Source: Novosphingobium sp.
GTDB taxonomy: Bacteria; Pseudomonadota; Alphaproteobacteria; Sphingomonadales; Sphingomonadaceae
NCBI GenBank assembly: GCA_016719755.1
Contig: JADJYM010000012.1
Location: forward strand, 67,001-131,000
Reading direction: 5' to 3'
Length of the DNA stretch: 64,000 nt
In this document: positions 8,228-19,249 of the stretch, piece by piece
Position numbering within the stretch: the stretch's first letter is position 1
Layout: every line of letters starts with the position of its first letter
Notes under the pieces: generated by a model
The model's database searches: none
Seen by the model: the letters and a program-made list of their open reading frames with translations, nothing else
What the model was told of the DNA's origin: nothing
Translations under genes and position numbers: made by a program

Positions 8228-9571
8228 ATGAGCAGCGAAACACGTCCGCGCGGCCTGTGGGGCCGTGCCCGCATGATGGCGGAGCAGACCCCGCCCGAAC
8301 GCAACCGCTACGTCGATTTCCTGCGCGCGCTGTCGATTCTGGCCGTGGTCGTGGGCCACTGGCTGGTCGCCGCGCCCTACATGAAGGACGGCGCGGTGGT
8401 GGGCGGGCACCTGCTGGGCCTGCTGGCGTGGACCCAGTGGCTGACCTGGGGGTTCCAGGTGATGCCGCTGTTCTTCCTGGTCGGCGGCTATTCCAACGGC
8501 GTGTCCTGGGCCGCAACGCGGCGCAAGGGCGGCAGCTATTCCGGCTGGTATACGGGGCGGCTGCAACGGCTGATCTATCCCGTTCTGCCGCTGTTCGCGA
8601 TCTGGACCGGCTTCGCGCTGACCGGAACGGCGCTGGGCGTGCCCCGCGAGGTGGTGGCAATGGCCGCGCAGCTTGCGCTGGTCCCGGTGTGGTTCCTGTC
8701 GGTTTACCTGATGGTTTCCGCCGTGGTCCCGCTGAGCCACGCGGCCTGGCGGCGGTTCGGCTGGGGATCGGTCGCGGCGCTGGTGCTGGGCGCCGCGCTG
8801 ATCGACTGGCTGAGCATCGCGCGCGGCGTTCCCCATATCAACTTCGCCAATTTCGGCTTCGTCTGGCTGGCGGTCCACCAGTTGGGCTATGCCTGGGAAG
8901 AAGGCCGCTTCGAGGCCCGCGCGCGCCCGGCCCTGCTGTTCGTGGGCGGGCTGGCCGCGCTGCTGACGCTGGTGAAGTACGGCCCCTACCCTGTCGCCAT
9001 GATTGGCGTACCGGGCAGCGAACTATCCAATTCGATGCCGCCCACCATCGCGCTGCTCGCGCTCGGCTGTGCGCAGGCGGGGCTGGCGCTGCTGCTGGAG
9101 CCGCTGGGGCGGCGGATGCTGGCCAGCCTGCGGGTCTGGACCGGGGTGGTGCTGGTCAACGGCATGATCATGACGCTGTACCTGTGGCACCTCACCGCTT
9201 TCGTCGCGGTGATGGTGGCGGCCTGGCTGCTGGGCGGGATCGGCCTTCACGCCGCGCCCGGCAGCGGTGCATGGTGGGCGAGCCGCCCGGTGTGGTTCGC
9301 GCTCTACATCGCGGTCACCCTGCCGCTGGTCCTGCTGTTCGCGCGCTATGAAAACAAGGGGCGCGGCGCGGATCAGGCAGAGCTGCCGCTGTGGCGGCTG
9401 GCCAGCGGCTTGCTGCTGATCTGCGCGGGCCTGGGCTTCACCGCCGCAATCTCCATCGCCAGCCCGCTCGGCGTCACCGGCGTGCGGCTGTGGCTGGTCG
9501 CCCTGCCCTTCATCGGCGCGGCGCTGGTTGGCTTCGGCCCGGTCCACCGGGTGGCGAAACGACTGGGCTAG
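8228..9571 (+). CDS. Acyltransferase family 3 membrane protein
   Basis: This 447-residue integral membrane protein has about ten hydrophobic segments. The family-3 signature near the start is NRYVDFLRALSILAVVVGHW, with the catalytic-type His at its end, followed by MPLFFLVGGYSN. Such proteins (OafA/NodX-like) transfer acetyl or other acyl groups to sugars or lipids at the cell envelope. The substrate cannot be told from sequence. A good ribosome site (AAGGGGGAACG) precedes ATG 8228. No partner gene for exopolysaccharide synthesis lies next to it. Confidence 0.8.
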   Translation: MSSETRPRGLWGRARMMAEQTPPERNRYVDFLRALSILAVVVGHWLVAAPYMKDGAVVGGHLLGLLAWTQWLTWGFQVMPLFFLVGGYSNGVSWAATRRKGGSYSGWYTGRLQRLIYPVLPLFAIWTGFALTGTALGVPREVVAMAAQLALVPVWFLSVYLMVSAVVPLSHAAWRRFGWGSVAALVLGAALIDWLSIARGVPHINFANFGFVWLAVHQLGYAWEEGRFEARARPALLFVGGLAALLTLVKYGPYPVAMIGVPGSELSNSMPPTIALLALGCAQAGLALLLEPLGRRMLASLRVWTGVVLVNGMIMTLYLWHLTAFVAVMVAAWLLGGIGLHAAPGSGAWWASRPVWFALYIAVTLPLVLLFARYENKGRGADQAELPLWRLASGLLLICAGLGFTAAISIASPLGVTGVRLWLVALPFIGAALVGFGPVHRVAKRLG

Positions 9572-9624
9572 CCAGAACGCCGCCCGATTGCGCCCGGCCC
9601 CGGCTTTGTCCATAACGGGCGGCG

Positions 9625-10350
<726 letters not shown>

Positions 10351-10408
10351 GGCCGCCCAGAGGCATCGGGTAACCCCCGCCTGCCTGCCCCCTTCAGGAC
10401 ACACCCTT

Positions 10409-10502
10409 CGTCATTGCGAGGTGGCGCAGCCGACGCGGCAATCCGGCGGCGTCAGTGCATTGCCGCCTCTGGATTACTTCGGCCTTCGGCCTCGCAATGA
10501 CG
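10409..10502. repeat. 94-bp interspersed palindromic element between mtgA and the receptor gene
   Basis: The segment begins CGTCATTGCGAG and ends CTCGCAATGACG, a perfect 12-bp inverted repeat. The interior contains GGCCTTCGGCC and GCGCAGCCGACGCGGCAATC. This matches a class of short palindromic elements that recurs in alphaproteobacterial intergenic regions. It sits between two convergent genes and could form a long hairpin in either transcript. Confidence 0.75.
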
Positions 10503-10596
10503 GGTGGAGTGGGAAGGCCCTCCGCCCCCAACAGCAAAGGGGAGGAGCGCCATGGCGCCCCTCCCCCGCTTGTGTCCTGAACCCTTGCGGGATCGA

Positions 10597-13320
10597 TCAG
10601 AACTGGAACACCACCGTGCCGCTGACCGTGCGCGGGGCGCCGATCTGGACGTTGGGGGTGTTGCCATAGACCGACAGGCCCGCCGGCACGTTGAAGCAGG
10701 TGTTGGACGAGCTCGTCGAAGTCGACGGGCAGAAGGTATTGTTCTGGAACGCGTTGCCGCCGAACCCGCCAACATAGAACTGGTTGAACAGGTTGTAGAC
10801 GTTGAGCTGCAGGTAGGACTTGCCCAGGCCCACCTTTTCCAGGTTAACGCGCGCATCAAGGTTGACCAGCCAGTAGGCCGGGGCCGTGGCGCCGTAGACC
10901 TGGGTGCGGGCAGGCACGCCGGTCGGCGTGGCGCCGGTCGAGGTCAGCGCGCCGTTGGCAATATAGGTGCCGGTGAAGATCGCCTCGTTGTTGTCATAGA
11001 TGAAGCGTTCGCCGGTGCGCTTGGCAGTGACACCCAGCTCGACCGGACCGAGCGAACCGCGCGCGGTGAAGCCGAAGGTATACTTCGGCGCGCCCGCTTC
11101 GCGCTTGCCGGCGGTCAGGGCCAGGATCGGCGTGCCGTTGGCATTCTCACCCACGACCAGGTTGTCCTTGATCTCGGACTTGATCACGCTGCCGAAGACG
11201 TAGAGCGAGATGTTCTCGATCGGCGAGTAGGCGATCGAACCGTCGATGCCGTACTTCTTCACATCGCCCAGGTTCCGATAGACGGTCTGGTTGATTTCCG
11301 GATCATAGGCCGAGGCCAGCCGGTTGTGGAACTGGTTGTAGAAGCCCGAGACCTGCGCCTGGATCGAACCCGAACGGAACCGGAAGCCGATGTCGAAGTT
11401 GTCGGTGGTTTCCGGCGCCGGCTTGGCGCGCGAGGTGCCGACCGGGAAGAAGAACGCCTGATAAAGGTTGTCGGTGCCGGGGACCGAAAGGCCCTGGCTG
11501 AAGTTGCCGAACACGCTGGCGTTGTCCATCACGTCATAGACGAAGCCGATGTTGGGCAGCAGCTTGCTGTAGTTGTAGATGCGCTGCTGCGGCGGCGCCC
11601 AGCCGCTCACCGAAATCGCCCCGGTGGTGGTGTTGGTGGTGGCCGAATAGGGGTTCAGCGTGGTCGCCAGGGTGACGCCCGCGGCGTTGCCGCCAAAGCA
11701 TTCCACGTTGCCGCTGGCCGAGCTGGTGAAGCAGTAGTTGGTCAGGTTGCGCTTGAAGAACGGCGCGCGCAGACCGGCGGTGACCACCAGCTTGTCGTCC
11801 ATGAACTCGCCGCGATATTCCGCCGAGACCTGGTGGAGGATCGCGTAGGACAGGCGGTCGCGCTTTTGCAGCACGGCGCCGTTCACATCCTTCTGCGCAA
11901 CTCCATCAGCGAACACGTCTACCGGCTCGCCATCGTAGTTCAGCAGGGCGACCTCGCCGGTCTGGCGGTGACGCGCGCGGTCATAGGTATAGGCGACGCG
12001 GAAGGTGTTGTTGTCGTCCATTTCCCAGCGCAGGCCGGCGATCACGCCGATGCGGTGAGTCTGGGTCTGGCTGGGGGCCAGCACAGCCACGGTATCCAGA
12101 ATATCCCCGTCACCGTTGATGTCGCGGCCAAAGCGCGGCGAACCGCCCAGGTAACCGGCAATGTTGTTGGCCACCGTCGGAGACGGGTCGATGTCGCGCA
12201 GGCCTTCGCTGGCGTTCGACGTGCCGCCGCCGTTCGCCTTGACGTACTGATAGCTGGGATCGACCGTCAGCGTGATGTTGTCAGCCAGGGTAAAGCGCGA
12301 GCTGATGCGGATGTTGCCCGTATCCGACGGGTTGTAGCGGCGGTCGAATTCGGTGCCGCACGTGCTGGCGGGATCGGCGATGCCGAAGTTGGCAGCAACG
12401 GTGCCGTTGGTCAGCGCGGTTTTCGAGCACGGGAAGTTGATGTTGTACTTGCGCTCGCTGGCATTGGCCGGGAAGCGGTTCGACGAGGCCGAACCGACCA
12501 CGCGGTTGGCATCGAGCCGCAGCGGCAGCGAGCCGAAGAAGTTGTTGCGGTTCTGGTTCCAGTGACCGGCCAGCGAGATGAAATCGTCACCCGCGAGCGG
12601 CTGGTAGATCCGGAAGTTGTACTGCTGCTTGTTGACCCGGCCATAGTTGTTGAACGGGTTGTCGTTCACCGCCTTGCTGGCCGAGAACCAGGCGCGCAGG
12701 CCGCTTTCGGTCAGGTCGCCGGTCTCGATCTTGGCGAACAGGCGCAGGAAGTCATACTCGCCGGCCGAAAAGCTGAACATCGCGCCCAGATCGTGATCGG
12801 GCTTCTTGGTGCGCAGGTTGACCGTGCCGCCCGCCGCCGAAGCGGTGGGGCTGTCAACGTCGGTGGTGCCAAGGTTGACGTTGACCTGCTCGATCAGTTC
12901 GGGATCGATCTGCTGGTTGGAATAGACCGCATAGTTGCCCGAATCGTTCAGCGGAACGCCGTCGAAGGTCAGGCTGACGCGGTCGGAAGAGAAGCCGCGG
13001 ACGTTGAGCGTGCCGCCCGACGAACCGTAGGCGTCGTTGTTCTGGAAGCTGACGCCCGGGATCTGGTTGATCGTGTCGAGGATCGTCTGGCCGGGGTTCT
13101 GGCGTTCGATATTCTCGCTGGTCAGGACCGCCTTGGCCTTGGCCGTGTCAGGCGCGGAAATGCCGGCGACGGCCTGGGTGCCGCCACGCGCGCCGGTAAC
13201 GACGATTTCCTTGTCGAAATCGATCGAGCCGGTCGACTGGGCGAAGGCGGGCGCGGAAAGCGCGGCGACGCCGATGGCGAAAGTGCTCGCGGCGGCGGTC
13301 AGGGCGGTGTTGAAGCGCAT
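10597..13320 (-). CDS. TonB-dependent outer-membrane receptor
   Basis: This 907-residue protein imports a bound ligand through the outer membrane using the TonB-ExbBD motor. It starts with a signal peptide (MRFNTALTAAASTFAIGV, cleaved after PAFA). Next come a TonB-box-like EIVVTGAR, a plug domain (about 50-170, with NIERQNPGQTILDTINQIPGV and LNVRGFSSDRVSLTFDGVP) and a 22-strand barrel ending in the aromatic terminal residue (VVFQF). Sphingomonads carry many such receptors for siderophores, sugars and vitamin B12; nothing nearby tells the substrate. Start chosen at ATG 13320 because it begins the signal peptide; an upstream start would add 15 residues. Confidence 0.88.
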   Translation of the reverse strand: MRFNTALTAAASTFAIGVAALSAPAFAQSTGSIDFDKEIVVTGARGGTQAVAGISAPDTAKAKAVLTSENIERQNPGQTILDTINQIPGVSFQNNDAYGSSGGTLNVRGFSSDRVSLTFDGVPLNDSGNYAVYSNQQIDPELIEQVNVNLGTTDVDSPTASAAGGTVNLRTKKPDHDLGAMFSFSAGEYDFLRLFAKIETGDLTESGLRAWFSASKAVNDNPFNNYGRVNKQQYNFRIYQPLAGDDFISLAGHWNQNRNNFFGSLPLRLDANRVVGSASSNRFPANASERKYNINFPCSKTALTNGTVAANFGIADPASTCGTEFDRRYNPSDTGNIRISSRFTLADNITLTVDPSYQYVKANGGGTSNASEGLRDIDPSPTVANNIAGYLGGSPRFGRDINGDGDILDTVAVLAPSQTQTHRIGVIAGLRWEMDDNNTFRVAYTYDRARHRQTGEVALLNYDGEPVDVFADGVAQKDVNGAVLQKRDRLSYAILHQVSAEYRGEFMDDKLVVTAGLRAPFFKRNLTNYCFTSSASGNVECFGGNAAGVTLATTLNPYSATTNTTTGAISVSGWAPPQQRIYNYSKLLPNIGFVYDVMDNASVFGNFSQGLSVPGTDNLYQAFFFPVGTSRAKPAPETTDNFDIGFRFRSGSIQAQVSGFYNQFHNRLASAYDPEINQTVYRNLGDVKKYGIDGSIAYSPIENISLYVFGSVIKSEIKDNLVVGENANGTPILALTAGKREAGAPKYTFGFTARGSLGPVELGVTAKRTGERFIYDNNEAIFTGTYIANGALTSTGATPTGVPARTQVYGATAPAYWLVNLDARVNLEKVGLGKSYLQLNVYNLFNQFYVGGFGGNAFQNNTFCPSTSTSSSNTCFNVPAGLSVYGNTPNVQIGAPRTVSGTVVFQF

Positions 13321-13651
13321 GGCGGAGAGGATCCCTGTTGCTTGTGAACGGCTGGATTTCTGCACTTCGCGGGGGACATCGAATCACGCCGCCCGCGATA
13401 ATGGCCACGCTGATACAGGCGCGGCCCGCCCCGCTAAACAGGCCGGTGTTACGGACTTGTGACCATTTCCCGCCGGATCAATGGAACAAATCCGACATTT
13501 GGAATTTCATTGCCTCAAGGCCGTAACTGAAGGAATAGAGTTACGCAAATCAACGCCTTCACGTTCTGATCCTGCTTATCCCCCGCAGGCCCGCCTGTCG
13601 ATTCTTGCTGCACTGCGGCATTTGTGCAACGCTGCGTTTCGAAAGGCGAAA
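13321..13651. other. Divergent intergenic region, receptor / cation-efflux genes
   Basis: A 331-base stretch without a gene holds two divergent promoters. It is clearly more AT-rich in the middle (about 13460-13560). A short inverted pair GTAAC ... GTTAC lies at about 13522-13546. I could not assign a known operator such as a Zur or Fur box. Confidence 0.4.
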
Positions 13652-14629
13652 ATGGGCGGGACAGGACATCATCACGGGCACCATCATGGGCACGGCCATG
13701 GCGGCGGCCATGGCCATCACCATGGCCCCGCCCATGGCCAGGGCAGCCACGGCACCGCATTCGGCATCGCGGTGCTGCTCAACGCCGGGTTCGTGGTCGC
13801 GGAAGTGGCGGCGAGCTTTGTCAGCGGTTCGGCCGCGCTGCTGGCCGATGCGGGGCACAACCTGGGCGACGTGCTTTCGCTGCTGCTCGCCTGGGGCGCC
13901 TCGGCACTGGCCGCGCGCCCGGCCGGGCCGGGCTTTACCTATGGCCTGAAAAGCTCGTCGATCCTGGCGGCGATCGCCAACGCCGCGCTGCTGTGGGTCG
14001 CGCTGGGCGCGGTGCTGATCGAAACGCTGCGCCGATTCTGGCAGCCAGAGCCGGTCGATGGCGGGCTGATGATGGTGGTCGCCGCGATCGGCATCGCGAT
14101 CAACCTGGGTTCGGCCCTGATGTTCGCGCGCGGCAGCAAGTCCGATCTCAACCTGCGCGCGGCCTTCCAGCACCTGCTGGCCGACGCGGTGGTTTCCGCC
14201 AGCGTGGTCATCGCCGGCCTGGCCATCATGCTGACCGGGCAGCACTGGATCGATCCGGTCGCCAGCCTGATCATCACCCTGGGCCTGGCCTGGAGCAGCT
14301 GGGACCTGCTGCGCGATGCGGTGAAGATGGGGCTGCTGGCCGTGCCGGGGCACATCGATGAAGCAGCGGTGAGGCAATACCTCTCCGCACTGCCGGGGGT
14401 GGAGCGCATCCACGATCTCCACATCTGGCCGATGAGCACCACCGAAGTGGCCTTTACCGCGCATCTCATCATCCCCGGCGGCCATCCCGGCGACGCTTTT
14501 CTGAGGCAAGTGGCGCACGAGCTTGACCACCGCTTCGGCATCGATCACGCGACGATCCAGATCGAATCCAGCGAGGACGGCTGCACCGTGGATGACGGGA
14601 ACGGGCAAGCACACGGACACGCGCACTAA
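13652..14629 (+). CDS. Cation diffusion facilitator with His-rich N-terminus
   Basis: This CDF-family exporter (325 residues) exchanges Zn2+, Co2+ or a related metal for protons across the inner membrane. The cytoplasmic N-terminus is very rich in His and Gly over residues 6-34, probably a metal buffer. Six membrane helices follow, with the metal-site Asp residues in LLADAGHNLGDVLS (helix 2) and HLLADAVVSASVV (helix 5). A C-terminal cytoplasmic domain has GVERIHDLHIWPMST, as in CzcD/ZitB. The C-terminus again ends in HGHAH. Start at ATG 13652, after AAAGGCGAAA. Which metal it handles is not shown by the sequence. Confidence 0.88.
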   Translation: MGGTGHHHGHHHGHGHGGGHGHHHGPAHGQGSHGTAFGIAVLLNAGFVVAEVAASFVSGSAALLADAGHNLGDVLSLLLAWGASALAARPAGPGFTYGLKSSSILAAIANAALLWVALGAVLIETLRRFWQPEPVDGGLMMVVAAIGIAINLGSALMFARGSKSDLNLRAAFQHLLADAVVSASVVIAGLAIMLTGQHWIDPVASLIITLGLAWSSWDLLRDAVKMGLLAVPGHIDEAAVRQYLSALPGVERIHDLHIWPMSTTEVAFTAHLIIPGGHPGDAFLRQVAHELDHRFGIDHATIQIESSEDGCTVDDGNGQAHGHAH

Positions 14630-14715
14630 ACCGCCGCGCGGTCCACCTGCCGTTCATCGATCAGCCCTTACCTCCTCGCCGCCGCCGTGGTCTATCCGGC
14701 GCGAAGGAGAGATCG

Positions 14716-15213
14716 ATGCCCCGTCTGCTGCGCCTGCCCCTGATCGTTTCCGCCGCTTTTTCCCTGGCCGCCCCGGCCTTTGCCCAGGCCGATCCCGCCG
14801 CGCTGTTCCAGGCGCGCTATGCCGACCTGCGCAGCGCGATGCAGGACAAGGACAAGGCACGGATCGCCGCCGTCCTCGCCCCGGAATTCACCCTCACCGA
14901 CATCCAGGGCGAGCAGCACAAGGCCGCCGCGATGACCGAGCGGATGGGCCGAATGCCGCAGGGCGGGGGCCGCAGTGTGGAAACGAAAGTGCTGTCCGCC
15001 GCGATCACCGGCGACAGGGCGGCGGTGGAGCAGGAACTGACCGGCGCGATGAGCCGCACCGACCCGGACGGCGAGGAACACAACATGGAGCTTCAGCTGC
15101 GCTCCAGCGACATCTGGGCCCTGCGCGGCGGGAACTGGCTGCTGGTCAGCAGCGTGCAGAAGGAACTGACCGTCAAGCGCGACGGCGAAGTGTTCCTGCA
15201 CCAGCAGAACTGA
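14716..15213 (+). CDS. Exported NTF2-like (DUF4440/SnoaL-type) protein
   Basis: A 165-residue protein with a signal peptide (MPRLLRLPLIVSAAFSLA, cleaved after AFA). One cone-shaped NTF2-like domain follows: ALFQARYADLRSAMQDKD, then VLAPEFTLTDIQGEQ and a C-terminal strand pair ending IWALRGGNWLLVSS. NTF2-like exported proteins often bind small ligands, but many have no known job. Its stop shares a base with the start of the next gene (TGATG), so they form an operon. Function unknown. Confidence 0.65.
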   Translation: MPRLLRLPLIVSAAFSLAAPAFAQADPAALFQARYADLRSAMQDKDKARIAAVLAPEFTLTDIQGEQHKAAAMTERMGRMPQGGGRSVETKVLSAAITGDRAAVEQELTGAMSRTDPDGEEHNMELQLRSSDIWALRGGNWLLVSSVQKELTVKRDGEVFLHQQN

Positions 15214-15869
15214 TGCGCACCGCAGCCTGCCTGGCGCTGGCCCTGCTTGCCCAGCCCGCTATGGCCCAGCCCGCTCTGGCGGTCCCGGTGCAATACCACT
15301 GCGCCGGGACCGCCGAGGGGGCAAACGGCGAGCGGGTGGAGGTCATCCACTACTTCGCCGCCGGCGGACAGCATGAGGGCCAGTCCGCCAACTGGGACCC
15401 GCCCCGCCGCGTCGAACCGGGGCCGGACAATCCACCGGACCTGAGCTTCACGCTGTTCTTCGGGCAACCGACTGCGCAAGGGCCGGGCACCGGTTCCGGC
15501 GCCAGCCTGACGGCCATGGCCTTTGCCCCGCCGGGATCACGCAATGCCGGCGCCGTGCAGCGCCGACTGGATGGCGCCTGGGCCGAGTTCAGCGCCAATG
15601 GCGGCGCGCCCGGCCGCCTGCCGCTGGAACGCGATGCACGGATTGCCGACCTGCCGATGACGGCGATGCGCATGGCCGCGCTGGAGCCGCTACCCGAAGC
15701 CGCGCGCGATCTGGCGGTGCGGCTGCACGACCGGCGCGGCAAGCTGCTGGCAGCCGCGCGGTTCGACCTTTCGGACCCGGCGCGGCGCGATGCGCTCTAC
15801 CGCGAGGCCTGGGCCAGGGCTGAACGGGAGGGCGCGGACCCGGCCAAGTGCCCGGCTGCCGAGGAATAG
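15213..15869 (+). CDS. Hypothetical exported protein
   Basis: A 218-residue product with a signal peptide ([18 protein letters not shown]). The mature part contains one early Cys (QYHCAGTA) and one late Cys (PAKCPAAEE), which could form a disulfide in the periplasm. I do not recognise the family. It is translationally coupled to the preceding NTF2-like gene and faces clpX tail to tail. High-GC codon use matches the neighbours, so it is a resident gene. Confidence 0.6.
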   Translation: MRTAACLALALLAQPAMAQPALAVPVQYHCAGTAEGANGERVEVIHYFAAGGQHEGQSANWDPPRRVEPGPDNPPDLSFTLFFGQPTAQGPGTGSGASLTAMAFAPPGSRNAGAVQRRLDGAWAEFSANGGAPGRLPLERDARIADLPMTAMRMAALEPLPEAARDLAVRLHDRRGKLLAAARFDLSDPARRDALYREAWARAEREGADPAKCPAAEE

Positions 15870-15966
15870 TATCCCGCGCCGCGCCTCACCGCCCACGCTC
15901 GACACGAACGGGCAGCGGGACTGGGGCGGAAACGGGATCGGGGAAGGTGTCAGGCAGAGGCGGCGC

Positions 15967-17223
<1,257 letters not shown>

Positions 17224-17370
17224 GCCTTCTTCCATCGGCCCGCAACGGAGCGGGGTGTAGGGATTCGCCGGGAGTGTAGCCCGGCGAGCCCATTTATCAA
17301 ACCTGCCTCATAACAGCGCGGCATTGCCGGGCGCTGAAGCGGCAGGGTTAGCAAAGTCTTGGCCCTGCCC

Positions 17371-18054
17371 TCAGGGCGCGCCGCCAGTGCCGCTGGGGTC
17401 GCTTTCGCCCGCCGGGCGGCTCTGGAACACCTTGTCAACCAGGCCGAATTCCATCGCTTCCTCGGCATCAAGCCAGGTATCGCGATCGACCGCCTTCTCG
17501 ATGACTTCCAGATCCTTGCCGGTGAACTTGGCGTAGAGGCCATTCATCCGCTGGCGCAGGCGCAGGATTTCGCGGGCCTGGATCTCGATGTCGCTGGCCA
17601 TGCCGCGCGCGCCGCCCGAAGGCTGGTGGATCATGATCCGCGCCTGCGGCAGGGCGATGCGCATGCCCGGTTCGCCCGCGGCAAGCAGGAAGCTGCCCAT
17701 CGAGCAGGCCTGGCCGATGCACACGGTGGAAACGCGCGGGCGGATGTACTGCATGGTATCGTGGATCGCGAGACCCGCCGTCACCACGCCGCCGGGCGAG
17801 TTGATGTACATCGAGATGTCCTTCGACGGATTCTCGCTTTCCAGGAACAGCAGCTGGGCAACGATCACCGAGGCCATGTGATCCTCGATCTCGCCAGTAA
17901 CGAAAATGATGCGCTCGCGCAGCAGGCGGGAATAGATGTCGAAGCTGCGCTCACCGCGGCTCGATTGTTCGACCACGACCGGAATCAGCGCGCCGGTGAT
18001 GGGATCCTGGGTGAACTTTCCTTGGGCGCTGGACGAACCGTACAGGTCGATCAT
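17371..18054 (-). CDS. clpP: ATP-dependent Clp protease proteolytic subunit
   Basis: This serine protease (227 residues) forms the double-heptamer chamber of ClpXP and ClpAP. The catalytic Ser is in [19 protein letters not shown], His in [18 protein letters not shown] and Asp in [18 protein letters not shown]. The start [14 protein letters not shown] at 18054 gives a family-like N-terminus with only a short propeptide; much longer open frame upstream has no similarity and is ignored. It lies upstream of clpX on the same strand and is divergent from a Crp/Fnr regulator. Confidence 0.95.
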   Translation of the reverse strand: MIDLYGSSSAQGKFTQDPITGALIPVVVEQSSRGERSFDIYSRLLRERIIFVTGEIEDHMASVIVAQLLFLESENPSKDISMYINSPGGVVTAGLAIHDTMQYIRPRVSTVCIGQACSMGSFLLAAGEPGMRIALPQARIMIHQPSGGARGMASDIEIQAREILRLRQRMNGLYAKFTGKDLEVIEKAVDRDTWLDAEEAMEFGLVDKVFQSRPAGESDPSGTGGAP

Positions 18055-18102
18055 GGGAATCCTCTTGTGACTGGATAGGCCTATGTCGGCGCTGGCGCCG
18101 CG

Positions 18103-18780
18103 ATGTTCAAGGGCATTAACCGATTGCGGCTTTCTCCGCGCCCGCGCCTGTGGCAAGCGGCGGGGATTGTACGGAAACGTTCGCTGGAGCATCGCCCGAT
18201 GATGCAGGTTCCCCAAGGCACTGTCCTGTTCCGCCCGGAAGACGCCTGCCAGGGTTTTGTCGTGGTCCACAGCGGCACGATCAAGGTGACGCTGACGGCC
18301 GAGAACGGGCGCGAGATCGTGCTTTACCGGGTCCGTCCGGGCGAGGTCTGCCTTCAGACCTTTGGCTGCCTGGTCAACCGCACCACCTATTCCGCCGAGG
18401 GCGTGGCCGAAACCGACTGCGCGCTGGAAGTGGTGCCCGCGGGCGAGTTCGAGCGGCTGGTGGAGAACGATCCCGTATTCCGCACCCGCCTGTTCGGCGC
18501 GGTGGCGGCGCGGTTTGCCGATCTTGAGCGGCTGGTGGAAGATGTCGCACTGTCCTCCGTGGCAGAGCGGCTGGCGCGTGCCCTGCTGCGCCTGGCCGGC
18601 AGCGCGGACGCGGTTGACGCCACGCACGAGGCGCTGGCCAGCGAGATCGGATCGGCCCGCGAAGTGATCAGCCGCCAGCTTGCAGTCTTCGCCCGCGAAG
18701 GGCTGATTGCGGTGACGCGCGGCCACATCGAACTGACCGGGCGCGCGCGACTGGAGGCCCTGGCCCACCTCGCGGAATGA
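18103..18780 (+). CDS. Crp/Fnr-family transcriptional regulator
   Basis: A 225-residue DNA-binding protein. A cyclic-nucleotide-binding-type beta barrel covers about residues 35-120 ([20 protein letters not shown] and [20 protein letters not shown]). A dimerisation helix follows ([18 protein letters not shown]), then a winged helix with the recognition helix in [20 protein letters not shown]. There is no N-terminal Cys cluster for an Fe-S centre, so it is not a classical FNR. A 13-bp palindrome lies right after it, upstream of a small DUF2892 gene, and may be its target. The inducer is unknown. Confidence 0.8.
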   Translation: MFKGINRLRLSPRPRLWQAAGIVRKRSLEHRPMMQVPQGTVLFRPEDACQGFVVVHSGTIKVTLTAENGREIVLYRVRPGEVCLQTFGCLVNRTTYSAEGVAETDCALEVVPAGEFERLVENDPVFRTRLFGAVAARFADLERLVEDVALSSVAERLARALLRLAGSADAVDATHEALASEIGSAREVISRQLAVFAREGLIAVTRGHIELTGRARLEALAHLAE

Positions 18781-18814
18781 TTCGCCAGAGACGGACACGA
18801 TTTTCCGCGCCTTG

Positions 18815-18827
18815 GTGACATAGTCAC
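18815..18827. promoter_or_regulatory. Crp/Fnr-like palindrome upstream of the DUF2892 gene
   Basis: GTGACATAGTCAC is a perfect 5-bp inverted repeat with a 3-base centre, like the half-site pattern of Crp-family operators but with a shorter spacer than the standard one. It lies 65 bases before the DUF2892 start and 35 bases after the Crp/Fnr gene. The assignment is an inference. Confidence 0.35.
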
Positions 18828-18891
18828 AGACCGGCCCGGCCCTGCCGTGCCAATCCTCTGCCCGGTCGCTCGAACGAGAGAGGTAGATACA

Positions 18892-19080
18892 ATGACACGC
18901 AACGAAGGAACGCTGGACCGCGTCGCCCGGGTCGCGCTGGGCGTGGTGCTGATCGTGCTGGCGCTGCGCGGCATGTACACGCCGTGGACCTGGATCGGCG
19001 TGGTGCCGCTGCTGACCGGGCTGGTCGGCACGTGCCCGCTCTATTCGCTGCTGGGCGTGAATACCTGCAAGGCCGGGTAG
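18892..19080 (+). CDS. Small DUF2892 (YgaP transmembrane-like) membrane protein
   Basis: A 62-residue protein with two hydrophobic helices ([18 protein letters not shown] and [20 protein letters not shown]). It matches the DUF2892/YgaP C-terminal family pattern with N-terminal RNEGTLDR and a CPLYSLLG(V/I)NTC ending. The Cys-containing end is typical and may relate to sulfur or rhodanese partners, but the function is not established. A strong terminator follows at 19129. A palindrome upstream may bind the neighbouring regulator. Confidence 0.75.
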   Translation: MTRNEGTLDRVARVALGVVLIVLALRGMYTPWTWIGVVPLLTGLVGTCPLYSLLGVNTCKAG

Positions 19081-19128
19081 GCGCTCCCGGGCGAGCCGGA
19101 GCCCCAGGGTCGCAAGCTGGACAAGCAA

Positions 19129-19168
19129 CGGCCCGGTGCGGACATTCCCGCACCGGGCCGCCGGTTTT
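19129..19168 (+). terminator. Intrinsic terminator after the DUF2892 gene
   Basis: A 13-bp GC-rich stem (CGGCCCGGTGCGG with its reverse complement) and short loop are followed by a GCCGG TTTT run. It sits downstream of the small membrane protein and before the convergent SH3-like gene. Confidence 0.75.
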
Positions 19169-19249
19169 CGGGGCGTCATGGCATCATCAGCAGAAGACCG
19201 CGCCGATCAGGCGGCCCCGATGGGTCGGCCAAGGCTGACCACATCAGCG

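Noticed and set aside
10409-10502. CRISPR repeat or attachment site
   Set aside because: It occurs once, is a single palindrome without spacers and resembles a known interspersed repeat type.
10504-13347. Long plus-strand open frame of over 900 codons opposite the TonB receptor
   Set aside because: It is a mirror frame of a high-GC gene; the minus strand has a signal peptide, plug and barrel.
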